NCBI GenBank assembly: GCA_900074885.1
Contig: FJUW01000020.1
Location: forward strand, 274,199-338,198
Source of the DNA: Rhynchosporium graminicola
Taxonomy: Eukaryota > Ascomycota > Leotiomycetes > Helotiales > Ploettnerulaceae
Length of the DNA stretch: 64,000 nt
Direction of reading: 5' to 3'
Below the pieces are notes generated by a model that saw only the letters and a list, made by a program, of their open reading frames with translations, had not been told where the DNA came from and ran no database searches. Position 1 is the first letter of the stretch, and the number at the start of each line of letters is the position of its first letter. The translations under genes and the position numbers were made by a program. Positions 35,822 through 46,050 of this stretch are shown here, piece by piece.

Positions 35822-36986
35822 CTAGCAGTGAGGGCTCGTAGGAAAAGGCAGTCTCCGGTGAAGTCGCGAGACGATGTCCACATAGTCCTTATCAGTATCA
35901 GCAGTGAGAATGCCATGTCGAACGAAGAAGTCAATCATGACACTCGCGCTTGACGGTTTGAACTTTCCTTCCCCCATGGCTTCTTGTACTTCCTGTACAC
36001 TCATCAGATGGAACGCATTGATATCGTCATCCACAGGCTTCACAACCATATCCGCAGCTACTTCTAAGTCAAAGACAAAGAGGACCCCAGGGTTCATCAG
36101 CCCAATTTCGCCACCAGCTCTGACGTCGCTGATGTTGAACCATGTTACGGTTCCTCCGGGCTTCGCGTGGTCCCGAATGAACTTCTCATCGATCCCGGCC
36201 TCTTCTGAGGCTTCACGAACCAAACACTCGAAAGCATTTTCGCCGGCTGCGATTCCACCGGCTACAGCGTTATCCAACATTCCTGATTAACGCGTTAGCG
36301 CAATTCCCGTCAAGACAAGCAAATCTCAATTCGAATCTGGTGGACCAAAATTATGGGCATTTATTCTTCGAACAATACATGCAGAGATAACGGAGAATAT
36401 TACCTGGATATGTCGACTTGTTGATGTTCCTTTGAGGTATCCAGAACTCCAGGCCCTCTTTTGTTCTAGCAAAGATTGTCATATGAACACCCTGCCCTAT
36501 TATGCCAAAGAGAGAACTAGCTGAGCGTTCAATGCCGATTGGAAAGTTGGCTCCTACGATTGAATACTTCTCGTTTCGCTTCTTTCCCAATTTAGGGAAG
36601 CTCTTCGAAGATCTGGCAGTAGTGAGGAGTGTGTCGATACTGCTACTACAAATTGTTTCCCAAAAAGGGCCGACCTTCTGAACTAGATGGACCTCTTTCT
36701 TCGCATGGTCAAGCCGAAAGTCCTCATTCCAGGGCATAGCTTCCACAACAGGGTCTAGCAAGAACCCATGGGGCCTATGATCGTTAGGTAGGAAGAACTT
36801 CCATAACGAGTTTACTTGCTCCTCATAAGCGGCAGTCACGCCAATCTTAGGATATGGAAAGCTGTAGAGAGGATTAGGCAAGGATAATAGTATTGGTTGA
36901 TCAAGGATAACTTGCTTGTCACAATCTTCGATGACTTGGAGGTTGGTCATCCTTTCCCGAGCCATGGATGCGTTGACCTCAATCAT
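35822..36986 (-). CDS. DUF4743 plus Nudix hydrolase domain protein
   Basis: Two-domain protein related to the fungal/plant thiamine-pyrophosphokinase-associated Nudix group (yeast YJR142W type). Members act as Nudix hydrolases on (damaged) thiamine diphosphate-like or other nucleoside diphosphate-linked substrates. Exons: 36404-36986 and 35822-36282 (347 residues), a single 121-bp intron with a TTAATCAG acceptor. Residues about 10-170 form the DUF4743 region (VIEDCDKQVILDQPILLSLP; HGFLLDPVVEAMPW). The Nudix fold follows, with TIFARTKEGLEFWIPQRN and then the Nudix box GGIAAGENAFECLVREASEE plus AGID, matching Gx5Ex7REUxEExGU with all glutamates present. An internal Met at residue 8 (MARERMTNLQ) could be the true start, because related proteins often begin near the MTNL block. 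No signal peptide. Confidence 0.9.
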
Positions 36987-39900
36987 GATAGCGTCTCGCA
37001 GTACAAATATTGGAAATGGTAAAGGACCGCGCCACCAGTGATGATGGAAAGCACCTTGGGAGACTCCAACCTATGCACTTGTGAAATGATCCTTCGCCAG
37101 TGTGATATTTGGTGCAGTGTAGACATAGGCGATAACGAAGTTGCACGGAGCAAGGTTTGAGAAATCCGTTGCAGCTTTACGGATCCGTTCGTATTTATGC
37201 TCGGTTGTGTTGTGTTTGTGAACGGAACAGAACGTTGACATTGGTCGCGCAGATCACCACTTATCAGGGGTCATGTGACCTTGATTTCTTCTGCCATTTT
37301 ATTTAGTGGAAGTAAGGTTGTTTAATGTGTCAGAACGTGAGAAATGTTATGGTTCGGTTGATTGCAGCTATGAGCATGAATTTTAATGTTCTTGGCCAAA
37401 CTCTAGGTAAAACAAGTCAGATGCTGCCAAGTCCCTGGTCACTAGGGCTATTTGCCAGCATCCACATCTACAGCATGAGAGTTGAAAGACGGGGGGTATT
37501 TTGTACGACATTGAAGCTAAATCAAAATCTTATGATTGACCAACATTTACTGAGCTAACCAACAATCTTACTGGAGAGTGTCTAAATGCTAATACTCGAA
37601 CACTCGATATTATGCAAAACTGCCGTGAAACCCTGAAACGCAGATGAATATATCATCCTATTTCATAATCACTGTATTTGGATTCTACGCTTGCTGGAAG
37701 TAGTGCCAGCCGAGTTTCTTCAGAATCAAATCGTTCCACAACTTTCTCATTCAAGCAAGCACCTCGGAAGACGCTGCATCAAGTTGTAAACCATATATTC
37801 TAAAAGGCTATGATTGAAGTCAAGAAATACTACATATAAATGTGCGATCCTGAGGAAGACAACATACCCCTAAAACGTGCCAAAAGAATGCATAAGCAAT
37901 GCCAAACCCGCCAAACAAGAATCCTTCATCTTTCTCCCCAAGCACTTTGCTTCTTTCCATTGTCACAATCCGGCTTTGATTCCAGACAGCAAGCAACCTA
38001 TCAATCTCGTTTTTGGACTGAAATGTCGCCGGAACATTACGAAGTTTGTGTTATATCTATTTCTGGTTTCGCTGTAACCAGACTGCATTTCAGGTGTTGC
38101 GCTTCTCGCAAGGGCCCGAAGATGTTGGTCGCGAGGCCACAAGTTGAATTCTGGTTATGACTCGGCGAGGTATTCGCATATGGAGAGCGAGTCGTTGATT
38201 TCAAGACTAGGGCTTGCTGAGATTAGGGTGATAATTGGAATCAGACCGTTGCTGGAGTGCTTCTTGACCTTTCTTGCTATTAGGACACGTTCAGCAGTGG
38301 TGAAGTACTACTTTACATCAGCCAGTTGGACATATGTCGCTTTGTAGGGAATTCGAAAGTACTCGAGAACTGTCACAGCTCTGGCAGTTTAGCCTGTATT
38401 CTTGTCAGTTCCAACTTGCGAATCAGAGATTGATGCGTAGTAGAGTACCGCGTGAAAGTTCCAAGCAATTGAATTCTGGCAACCCCCTCCGTGGAGAATT
38501 TAGCAAGATTGGTTGTTTCCATGTTCAGTAAGATCGTACTTTACTATCTGGCTATGGAATCTGGGTTTTACCTAAGGGAGAAGTGGACATGCAATCTAGG
38601 GTCCGTCAGCTTTTATCGTTGAAAGGATATGAGATCTAGAACGGCAACTGCAGGACCCACTACCCATGCAGATATTCTGTTCACGGGCGCAGTTATCGAT
38701 ACGCCTTTTGGCATGCTCTGTTTTTGTATCAATCACGTATTAGTCTAATTCCTGGGTACTTGACAGGATATCGAATGCTACAGGATCCTCGTAGTCAGAT
38801 ATGGAGAGCCTGTTATCTGGTTATCATCCGGCCATATGTTCCATGGTGATGTCTCGCAGAAATAGGCGAGAAGCGTGATATCTGCGCTCCAAGCAACTCC
38901 AAGCGGAGCGATGATAAGGGGGGCTAATCAACATTCATACTTCAAGTATCATTGCCAGTTGCCTGGCATTTGCAAGATTATATTATTGTAATCAAATTTT
39001 CATGCAGGCAACAGCAAAACTTTGCAACTATAGCCATGCGAGACACCTGTAGGAGTTTCAATCTTCTAAAAGTTCCTTTAGATAGAGTGGATGAGTAAAT
39101 TCATAGCCACTGTTGGTTGCTAAAATGACCTCAAAATTGCGAACCTGCTCAGCATAGATTCCGTTCCCATGACTTGAGGAAGACCTGGGCTTCCAGCTTT
39201 ACTGCAAATAGATTTCTGCAACTAGTAGTATTGATGCATTTCGGCTTGCTAGCTTCCAATACATCATCTTTGAAGCAGGCGATTGTTACACTTAAAATAT
39301 CTGAGCTGTTTTGCTCGATTCCTCATCTCGATATGAAAAGCATCACATCTCTGCGCCTCTCTACCAACAATAGAGTCGTTAAAAATAGGCGAGGGGAAAA
39401 TCCTCCCTGAACAATCTCTGCTGCATGGTATTGTCAGTTTGGTGGATTAAGCTGAGTTGTACAGACGTACAGAAGGTAAATTTGACGTAGTCAAGGTCAA
39501 AACCGGATCAGGAAGAAAGGAAGCCTTACTATGCTCGCGATGAAAGCAAAGCTGCAAATAAACAAGTATGCAAGAATATCGAGATCATCCTTAAAAATAC
39601 AACAAACTACTCTACCTTAACAGCATGCCTAATTGACCCTCATCCTGCAAGTAACCCTGCGCCTTGAAGCCTGTGATCATTATCCAACATCAACTATTCC
39701 AAGTCATGAAACACAAATGAACTCAAGCTGCGAAGAAGAATCGTGTGTCTCGAGCACGAAAGGAAGAAGATTTCAGGCTTCTATAACAGATCTCAAAGAC
39801 CGATACGTCCTTTACACGAAATGGATTGAACTGGTCTCAAAGGTACTATAGTCATGTTATACGCATCCAGTCACCACCTTCAACAACTTCCTGATGGTTG

Positions 39901-40245
39901 AATCAAAAGCAAGACTCTAAACAAGTATATCCTCTTCGCTTGAAATTCGCAGCTCCTCCAATCAAGCTGATTTGTAAGCACTTGCGTACACAGCGGTTGC
40001 ATTTTCTCCATATCTACCGCCAGTCCGCGACAAAGAAAGCAAACCAACAGGTGACTTTGCCACATCGCCTATTTACTGACTAATTAACTGAAGAATGAAA
40101 GTCGGCAAATCGACTGTGAAAGAAAGACCTTTCTAATTTTGCTGTGCGTGGACTGTGTTGCCCGGCAAACAACTTCTAGTCATTATATAATACATAATAT
40201 ACATAATATACATATGTATTTGGAGAGAAACCTTACAATAGTCCT
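36987..40245. other. Long intergenic region, no gene recognised
   Basis: 3.3 kb between the Nudix gene start and the MTG2 stop. Many short frames, none with motifs, plausible splicing or codon bias. Composition is moderately AT-rich, and nothing matches the repeats found to the right. A small ATACATAATATACATA-type repeat lies just downstream of MTG2 (40,186-40,215). Confidence 0.5.
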
Positions 40246-41925
40246 CTAATCATCCAATAGTCCAACAGTCCACTCAGTAATCTTATCCACGCCGTGACCA
40301 TGAATGGCACTAATAGGAATCCCCTCGACCTTCCCGGTCCAGCCATCCTTCTGTCCACTAGGGTGCTCCTCCTCACCTGCATTGACCTTCTCCAAATAAG
40401 CTCGCAAGCTTTCAAAATTCTCCTTCGTACCAGGTAGATCTGCTTTTGTAGCAACTACGAACCATGGCTTACCAGCGATGCTAGGCAATTCAGGTCCCAA
40501 TGGATTATCAAATGTTGGTCCATGGCTGATGACAATCGTTTCCTGGCGGTTGGCAAGGGCATCTTCTGTTGTGGCGAAGGGAGTCCACTGAACGAGTTCC
40601 TCACCCTTTTCTTTCTCCTCGACGATTTTCATGCGCTCGTATTCGCCAACCTCTTTCCATAAGCCCTTCAGTGCTGTTATGGCATCACCCTTGTTGAGAT
40701 CCACCACGAATGCCAACACTCGAGCCCTTTCCACATGCCTCAAAAAACTGATACCTAGTCCTTTGTCCAAGTGTGCGTCCTCGACCAGTCCAGGAATGTC
40801 TGCAATAGTGAAGTGTGTCCTTGGTTCGCCATCGTCATATTTCGACTGCGCTACTGGTCGACCTTTGTGATTGTCCAATACTACTGTTCCGATATTTGGT
40901 TGAAGAGTCGTGAATGCCCAATCTCCTACTCGCGCGCGACTCTTACTCATGGCTCTTAAAAGCGTACTCTTTCCCGCATTGGGCAGTCCCACAAGTCCAA
41001 CATCGGCGAGTAGCTTTAATTCCAGTTCCAGCACAATCTTTGTGCCCTGCTCGCCCTTCGTCGCAAACTTTGGCCGCGATACAGCCTTGGTACAAAAGTG
41101 CGGGTTTCCAAGACCACCCAATGCACCCGCAACAAGCAAAAGTGGCCTTTCCATTGGCTTACTCAAATCTAAAGAGACTGGAGCCTTGACCTGTGCCATC
41201 ATGAGGTGAGATCTCCTTCCCTTAGGCAGAGCAGGAAATTCTGCTGTAGCTACATCCTCGGGTGTAATAGCTGGGTAGAGCAGCCATTTCTCTCGATCCC
41301 ATTTCCATGGGCCAGCTCCATCGACACCATCTTCTTTCCCGGCCTCGAGTTTCAACCTCTCCTCTTCTAAAGCTACAGGGTCCACCCTCTCGACTTCTCG
41401 TACCACAGTGCCGACGGGGACCTGTACGATTATATCGTCGCCTCGTTCACCACCTCGAGTCTTTCCTTGCCCGTTCTTTCCACGTCCAGCTTTCAAGATG
41501 TTCCGTCGAGCAAGCTTGTGCAGAGATGTCTCTCCTCGCATAGCCTGGATGTAGATATTTCCTCCTGTGCCGCCATCTCCTCCATTCGCAGGTCCAGCTT
41601 CAATGTACTTCTCGCGCAGAAACGAAATACAGCCATGACCACCAGCACCAGCATGTAGTGTCACAGTTGCCCGATCCGTGAATATCGTGCGGGAGTAGTC
41701 GGATGGAGGAGGGTTGAGGTGTGAGCCTTCTTCAGGAAGCTGGTGATGTGGTGTGGTGGACTCATGTCGTTGATGAGAGCATTTAAACAGGGGTCGAAGT
41801 AAGGATTGAGGACATTGGGACAGCAGCGACGGGTAGAGGAAAGGTGTCAATGTCCCATTGAGAAAACATCGCGGCGGCATCTTGAGCACAAACTGCAATT
41901 GGCGGCTCAGTGAATTGAGACACAA
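40246..41925 (-). CDS. MTG2: Mitochondrial Obg-family GTPase
   Basis: Mtg2/ObgH GTPases assist late assembly of the mitochondrial large ribosomal subunit on the inner membrane. A single uninterrupted frame encodes 559 residues. The second Met (residue 16, at 41880; MPPRCFLNGTLTPFLY) starts an equally good presequence and may be the real start, giving 544 residues. After a Ser/Arg/Leu-rich presequence comes the glycine-rich Obg fold: TVTLHAGAGGHGCISFLREK, GPANGGDGGTGGNIYIQA and GRGKNGQGKTRGGERGDD. The G domain has G1 GLPNAGKST, G3 DIPGLVE and G4 (N/T)KAD as ATKAD; these are all intact. A fungal insertion of about 65 residues (residues about 185-245, with GPWKWDREKWLLYPAITPED) splits the Obg region, as in other filamentous fungi. 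The protein ends ITEWTVGLLDD. Confidence 0.93.
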   Translation of the reverse strand: MCLNSLSRQLQFVLKMPPRCFLNGTLTPFLYPSLLSQCPQSLLRPLFKCSHQRHESTTPHHQLPEEGSHLNPPPSDYSRTIFTDRATVTLHAGAGGHGCISFLREKYIEAGPANGGDGGTGGNIYIQAMRGETSLHKLARRNILKAGRGKNGQGKTRGGERGDDIIVQVPVGTVVREVERVDPVALEEERLKLEAGKEDGVDGAGPWKWDREKWLLYPAITPEDVATAEFPALPKGRRSHLMMAQVKAPVSLDLSKPMERPLLLVAGALGGLGNPHFCTKAVSRPKFATKGEQGTKIVLELELKLLADVGLVGLPNAGKSTLLRAMSKSRARVGDWAFTTLQPNIGTVVLDNHKGRPVAQSKYDDGEPRTHFTIADIPGLVEDAHLDKGLGISFLRHVERARVLAFVVDLNKGDAITALKGLWKEVGEYERMKIVEEKEKGEELVQWTPFATTEDALANRQETIVISHGPTFDNPLGPELPSIAGKPWFVVATKADLPGTKENFESLRAYLEKVNAGEEEHPSGQKDGWTGKVEGIPISAIHGHGVDKITEWTVGLLDD

Positions 41926-42997
41926 ATTATATTGAGAGCACAGGTGATCAATCTAGGCGCCCGTACAGAGGAACAGCTGTGCTGTGGGTCGCCGTATTTC
42001 ATACAACTCCTGATAAGTATGAATACTGCTGGACACACTCCGGGTATAAGTAACTTCGCAAGACAATTGAAAAGTGTCACAAGGCAGGCTGGTTACTTGG
42101 GAAACTGAACAAATTTCCCTTATGTCTCGATCTGTAAGGTAGCTAGCTGGTCAAAGATCACGGACTGACATATCTTGAGCAACGGCAAATTTATGACGAG
42201 ATGGGAAACAGACGACCTTTACAATACCCAATACAAGCCACACAAAGAGTAATAGGCGAATCCGTGAGCGTTGCAAATCCTGCGGCAGAAGCAATAATTT
42301 GGTGTGTGTTTTTTCGGAACCCCATGTTCCTGCTCAGGCGAGAGAGGAGTAGCCTTTTGATGTGTAGCAGGTGGTACCGACTGGTTTACATTAAGATACA
42401 ATTTTTACCAATCGTGCAGCTATGGGGAAAGAAATATTGTGGTTCATCAAGTTCTATGCTTCGTCGGATGAAAATTTTGAACTAGTACTCTTCATGAATC
42501 TTTTAGAAATGAGCTCCGCACACTGAAGAAGAAAATGACATGTATACGATGCCATACGTGACTCGAGCGGACCTCATCAGCTCACCAGGATCGGTGCTTC
42601 TGTGTGGCCATATGAGTAGAACCTCCCTTATTCTCTCTTGATAGAGAGTCCAGCTAAGCACGCCTCCTCGACCTGTGCAACAATGTTCAGCTGGTAGCTT
42701 GGGACGAAAAAGTGTGTGTACACCAGGTGTAATGGTTTGCGCTGGTAATCAGTCATTGTGTATTCCGGTCTTTAGCACTTCACACCTGATTTATGTGTAA
42801 CATTTATAAGGTTGCGCCGTCCCCTGCCAAGTTAAGACACTGTCACAGATACATCATGACAGGAGTGGCAGCACCCAATCGTGATGATGAAAGTAAATGT
42901 CAGATCAATCATCTTGACCTGATACAGTATAAATATGTAGATTAATTATAGCATAGTAAGATTCGTAACCCCCTGGTCGTGGTGCACAGAACTTACA
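41926..42997. other. Intergenic region, no gene seen
   Basis: 1.07 kb upstream of MTG2, ending at the first short-repeat copy. No coding frame is supported. Confidence 0.5.
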
Positions 42998-43311
42998 TCT
43001 ATATAATATTGAGCTATTTGTGGATCACCAGTTAAAAAAACGGGTCACGTGAAATGCTGTGATTGGCTATAGCGAGGCCTTGGCGGGCGCACGGCCGAAA
43101 AGAAGGAACATCTGGTGATCCAAAAAAAACGGGTCACGTGAAATGCTGTGATTAGCTATAGATAGGCCTTGGCAGGTGCACGGCCGAAAAGAAGGAACAC
43201 GAAAATCTTTCTCACGCCCGAATCAAAACAGCCCGACTTTCTTTATAGACTGCGCGAAGCAAGGTCCCTCAGCCCCGAAGCTTGCGAAGGGCCGCCGAGG
43301 AGTAGACCTTG
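42998..43311 (+). mobile_element. Rearranged copy of the short Helitron-like repeat
   Basis: Starts TCTATATAATATTGAGC after a host A (42,997) and ends GTAGACCTTG directly against the next copy. Compared with the two standard copies, the segment from about AAAAAACGGGTCACGTG to AAGAAGGAACA occurs twice (43,034-43,110 and about 43,122-43,199). About 60 bp of the middle part (AGCTTGCGTAGGGCAG to CTACGTAC) is missing. The junction of the two halves forms a perfect 10-bp inverted repeat (GGATCACCAG at 43,022-43,031; CTGGTGATCC at 43,112-43,121). Non-coding. Confidence 0.8.
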
Positions 43312-43591
43312 TCTATATAATATTGAGCTATTTGTGGATCACTAGTTAAAAAAACGGGTCACGTGAAATGCTGTGATTAGCTATACCTAGGCCTTAGCAG
43401 GTGCACGGCCGAAAAGAAGGAACACGAAAATCTTACTCACGCCCGAATCAAAACAGCCCCGAAGCTTGCGTAGGGCAGCTGTTTATGAGGACCCCTAAGT
43501 ACTTTCTATCTACGTACTTTCTTTATAGACTGCGCGAAGCAAGGTCCCTTGGCCTCGAAGCTTGCGAAGGGCCGCTGAGGAGTAGACCTTG
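43312..43591 (+). mobile_element. Short Helitron-like repeat, standard copy 1 (280 bp)
   Basis: Begins TCTATATAATATTGAGC, ends GAGGAGTAGACCTTG, followed by host T. It differs from the copy at 44,530 by a 2-bp indel (AAGTACTT versus AAGTATACTT) and a few substitutions. It lies head to tail with the rearranged copy with no bases between. There is no terminal inverted repeat and no target-site duplication. A GGCC...GGGCC hairpin lies about 20 bases from the 3' end. Frames inside it are artefacts. Confidence 0.85.
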
Positions 43592-43952
43592 TTAGGTAGT
43601 CTTGCAATTGAAGAGCGGATGGGTTAGTTCAGTCGTAGGATCGAGATGACGTTGGTTGGACTGCGTTATTGATATTGTCGTGTTATACTACTTGTAATCG
43701 GCAATCGTAGTAAAAGTCTCCTGATTACGCTTCTGTTAGCAATAAAGAGGAACTGTAAAGTTATAGAACCAGCCCGATATTAATGTAAAGTGTGAGGTCA
43801 TCTGCAGCAAGAAGCTTAGGCCTTAATAACGCAAAACTATAGGGTATCTGTCGATCACGTGGTTAACTCTAAAAAAGTGTTTACAGCTACAGCCTCACGT
43901 TTGGGAACGCGCCTTGCCAGACGGACGACATATCTTCACTATCAGCGCAAAA
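43592..43952. other. Short upstream region of the RNPS1-like gene
   Basis: 361 bases between the repeat array and the RRM gene start; presumed promoter/5' UTR. No other feature seen. Confidence 0.5.
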
Positions 43953-44529
43953 ATGGCTACAGAATCACCCCGAGGTCGTGCACGCTCTCGAACACCACTA
44001 TCTGACGTATCTAAAGGTAGAGGAGGGTCTCGATCTGCCTCGAGACCTCGTCGTTCCATTACTCCACGATCTGTCAGTCGGGGATCCCGTCGCAACAGCA
44101 GATACAGAAGTGCAAGTCGCAGTGTCAGTCGCGGCAGAAGTCCAAGTCCAGTCAGAAGCACAAAGGTAAGCTTCAATTGCTCGAAAGATGGACTACACTA
44201 ACATTTCCAGGTCGTTATTGAGAAGCTCACAAAGAATGTCAACGAAGCCCATCTTCGGGAGATATTTAGCCAATATGGACAAATTCGCGATTTGGACATG
44301 CCAATGAACCGATCTTGTAAGTATTTCTCATCTACTAGTGTACAATAAAGCTAACTCTTCAGTCAATACCAATCGTGGAACAGCATACATCCTGTACACC
44401 TCCGAAGCTGATGCTGAATCCGCAATCGCCCATATGCACGAATCCCAAATTGACGGAGCTGTCATCAATGTTTCTATTGTCCTTTCTCGTCGCAAATTCT
44501 CTCCCTCCCCACCTCTGGCAAGACGCNTA
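43953..44529 (+). pseudogene. RNPS1-like SR/RRM RNA-binding protein gene, 3' end lost at a repeat insertion
   Basis: RNPS1-type proteins couple splicing to the exon junction complex. Exons: 43953-44165, 44211-44316 and 44363 to about 44529. The N-terminal 71 residues are an Arg/Ser domain (RARSRTPLSD; SRSVSRGRSPSPVRS). A complete RRM follows: RNP2-like VVIEKLTKNV, HLREIFSQYGQIRDLDMPMN, RNP1-like RGTAYILYTS and AIAHMHESQIDGAVINVSIV. After SPSPPLARR the frame meets an undetermined base (N at 44527) and the short repeat beginning at 44530. Translation would enter the repeat and stop at 44536-44538. No homologous C-terminal tail is found to the right of the repeat. Fungal homologues usually have a Gly/Arg/Ser tail here. 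The gene is thus either truncated by transposition or misjoined in the assembly (the N). The truncated product keeps the whole RRM and could still function. Confidence 0.75.
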
Positions 44530-44811
44530 TCTATATAATATTGAGCTATTTGTGGATCACTAGTTAAAAAAACGGGTCACGTGAAATGCTGTGATTAGCT
44601 ATACCTAGGCCTTAGCAGGTGCACGGCCGAAAAGAAGGAACACGAAAATCTTACTCACGCCCGAATCAAAACAGCCCCGAAGCTTGCGTAGGGCAGCTGT
44701 TTATGAGGACCCCTAAGTATACTTTCTATCTACGTACTTTCTTTATAGACTGCGCGAAGCAAGGTCCCTGGGCCCCGAAGCTTGCGAAGGGCCGCCGAGG
44801 AGTAGACCTTG
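44530..44811 (+). mobile_element. Short Helitron-like repeat, standard copy 2 (282 bp) inserted in the RNPS1-like gene
   Basis: Begins TCTATATAATATTGAGC after TA, ends GAGGAGTAGACCTTG before host TGGCTC. It is almost identical to the copy at 43,312-43,591, implying recent movement or copying. The 5' boundary is A|TC and the 3' boundary CTTG|T, that is, insertion between A and T without duplication, as for rolling-circle elements. The element supplies an in-frame TAA to the gene it interrupts. Confidence 0.85.
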
Positions 44812-45494
44812 TGGCTCATGAACTATATATACTAACGTTTCACTGTTTGTTATGATGCTTGAAATTAGCGAATATTCATGTATTCAAAAATTCGGAGGTT
44901 CAGAACACAGATGACGGGGAAGGGGAAGGGGAAGGGGAAGGGGAAGAGAAGCGAGAAGAAGTGCTTGAACAAGAATTTTTGACAGAACTATAGTTACGGT
45001 AGACGTACTCCATCAAAATCAATACTAATCGGCGAAAACGTATGGAAGCTTGAAGTGTGCGACAAGTTGGTCTACGTGGCCAAAGTGATCAAGATAAGGC
45101 AGTAGCAGCCGAACACTTGCGCTTTATCGGAAAAGAGCAGTCGGAATTTCTTGCGACAGCTGAGAACTCGAGATCTCACCCTGACCTCGGCGATATGAAG
45201 ATTGAAGGCATTGCTGACTTGGTGATCCGAGAGACTGGAAAGACTTCTGCCCGCGCCACCAGCAGCTGCGGATCGTAATCCTGTGCTACCCGGCGAAAAG
45301 AAGAAGCTTCACAGGTCTTCGTCTTAATTCAGTAGGTTTAGTGCTACAGTGAAAGTCGCGTGCAGTTGCACCCAATGTGAACAAAGTAGAAGATACAGGG
45401 CTTTTATCATATAAGGGGTCCAGGATTGCTTATCTCTGATCGTCTCCACAGCCTTTTACTTCTCATCAAGCAGAAACTATCCCCACGCAACATC
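44812..45494. other. Intergenic region with a GGGGAA microsatellite
   Basis: Right flank of the repeat insertion. A (GGGGAA)5 microsatellite lies at 44,916-44,946. The frame 45,057-45,278 (73 codons) has no recognisable motif and I do not count it as a gene. The lost 3' part of the RNPS1-like gene is not found here. Confidence 0.5.
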
Positions 45495-45747
45495 ATGAAA
45501 CTTACATCTACCGTCATCCTATTCATTCTGGCTCCTATGCTCGAGCGCCTTGGGCTTCAGCTACCGAGCAGGTAACAGTCTTCTATGCTGCCAAAACATC
45601 GACTACGACTCAGGCTAACCGAGCAGCAGAAATGGCGAGGTGAATACCAGGTGGGCATATACACCGCAAGTGTATGTACGTACAATTTCCCCGTCTGAAG
45701 GCGAAACACGGTACGATGCAAATCGTGGACAGCTTCTGGATTGCTGA
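45495..45747 (+). CDS. Possible small secreted protein, 65 residues, two exons (speculative)
   Basis: An ATG at 45495 (context CATCATGA, with a pyrimidine/A-rich leader) begins MKLTSTVILFILAPMLERLG, a plausible signal peptide. The uninterrupted frame stops after 26 codons. A GT-AG intron (45572-45626; donor GTAACA, branch GGCTAAC, acceptor GAGCAG) joins it to a second exon ending TGA at 45745-45747, for 65 residues in all. The mature part (SRNGEVNTRWAYTPQVYV...) has a single Cys. I do not recognise it. It sits 300 bp from the repeat-rich block, a common place for fungal effector-like genes. Evidence is limited to the signal-like N-terminus and an acceptable intron; it may be fortuitous. Confidence 0.3.
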
Positions 45748-46050
45748 TATGCGTATAATTTATAGGCAGTACACAAAGGGGAACACATATATATGCTTTA
45801 CGTCCTAGTAGCTGTATATCGGTAGGTCTACCGCACGATGAGATATGGCGTGTGTAGTGGGACGTTCTAATGGAATAGGCGCCCCTCGACAATTTCAATT
45901 TGAGTACTGCTCATGTTTGCGGACCAGCATTCGCTTAGGCGTATATTAGGCATGGGAGAACGAGCGTGAGGATGTACGGTCAAATCTATGTTATAATGAA
46001 AAGAAACGATCACACTTATTCATAATATTACTTCGTTGATATTGTGAATA
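45748..46050. other. Last gene-free stretch before the repeat block
   Basis: About 300 bases of ordinary composition. No feature seen; base composition changes abruptly just to the right. Confidence 0.45.

Noticed and set aside
44530..44811. Short repeat as a MITE or solo LTR
   Set aside because: No terminal inverted repeats, no TG...CA ends and no target duplication at the visible boundaries.
43401..44855. Two identical short frames starting MHGRKEGTRKSYSR
   Set aside because: They lie wholly inside the short repeat copies, share its ends, and are chance frames in non-coding DNA.
45057..45278. 73-codon plus-strand frame as the missing 3' part of the RNPS1-like gene
   Set aside because: No Gly/Arg/Ser tail, no similarity to RRM-protein C-termini, and no splice path from the RRM exon.
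1..46000. Secondary metabolite or other functional gene cluster (monooxygenase, esterase, epimerase)
   Set aside because: The genes are separated by housekeeping genes and long spacers, lack a core synthase or regulator, and show no shared orientation.
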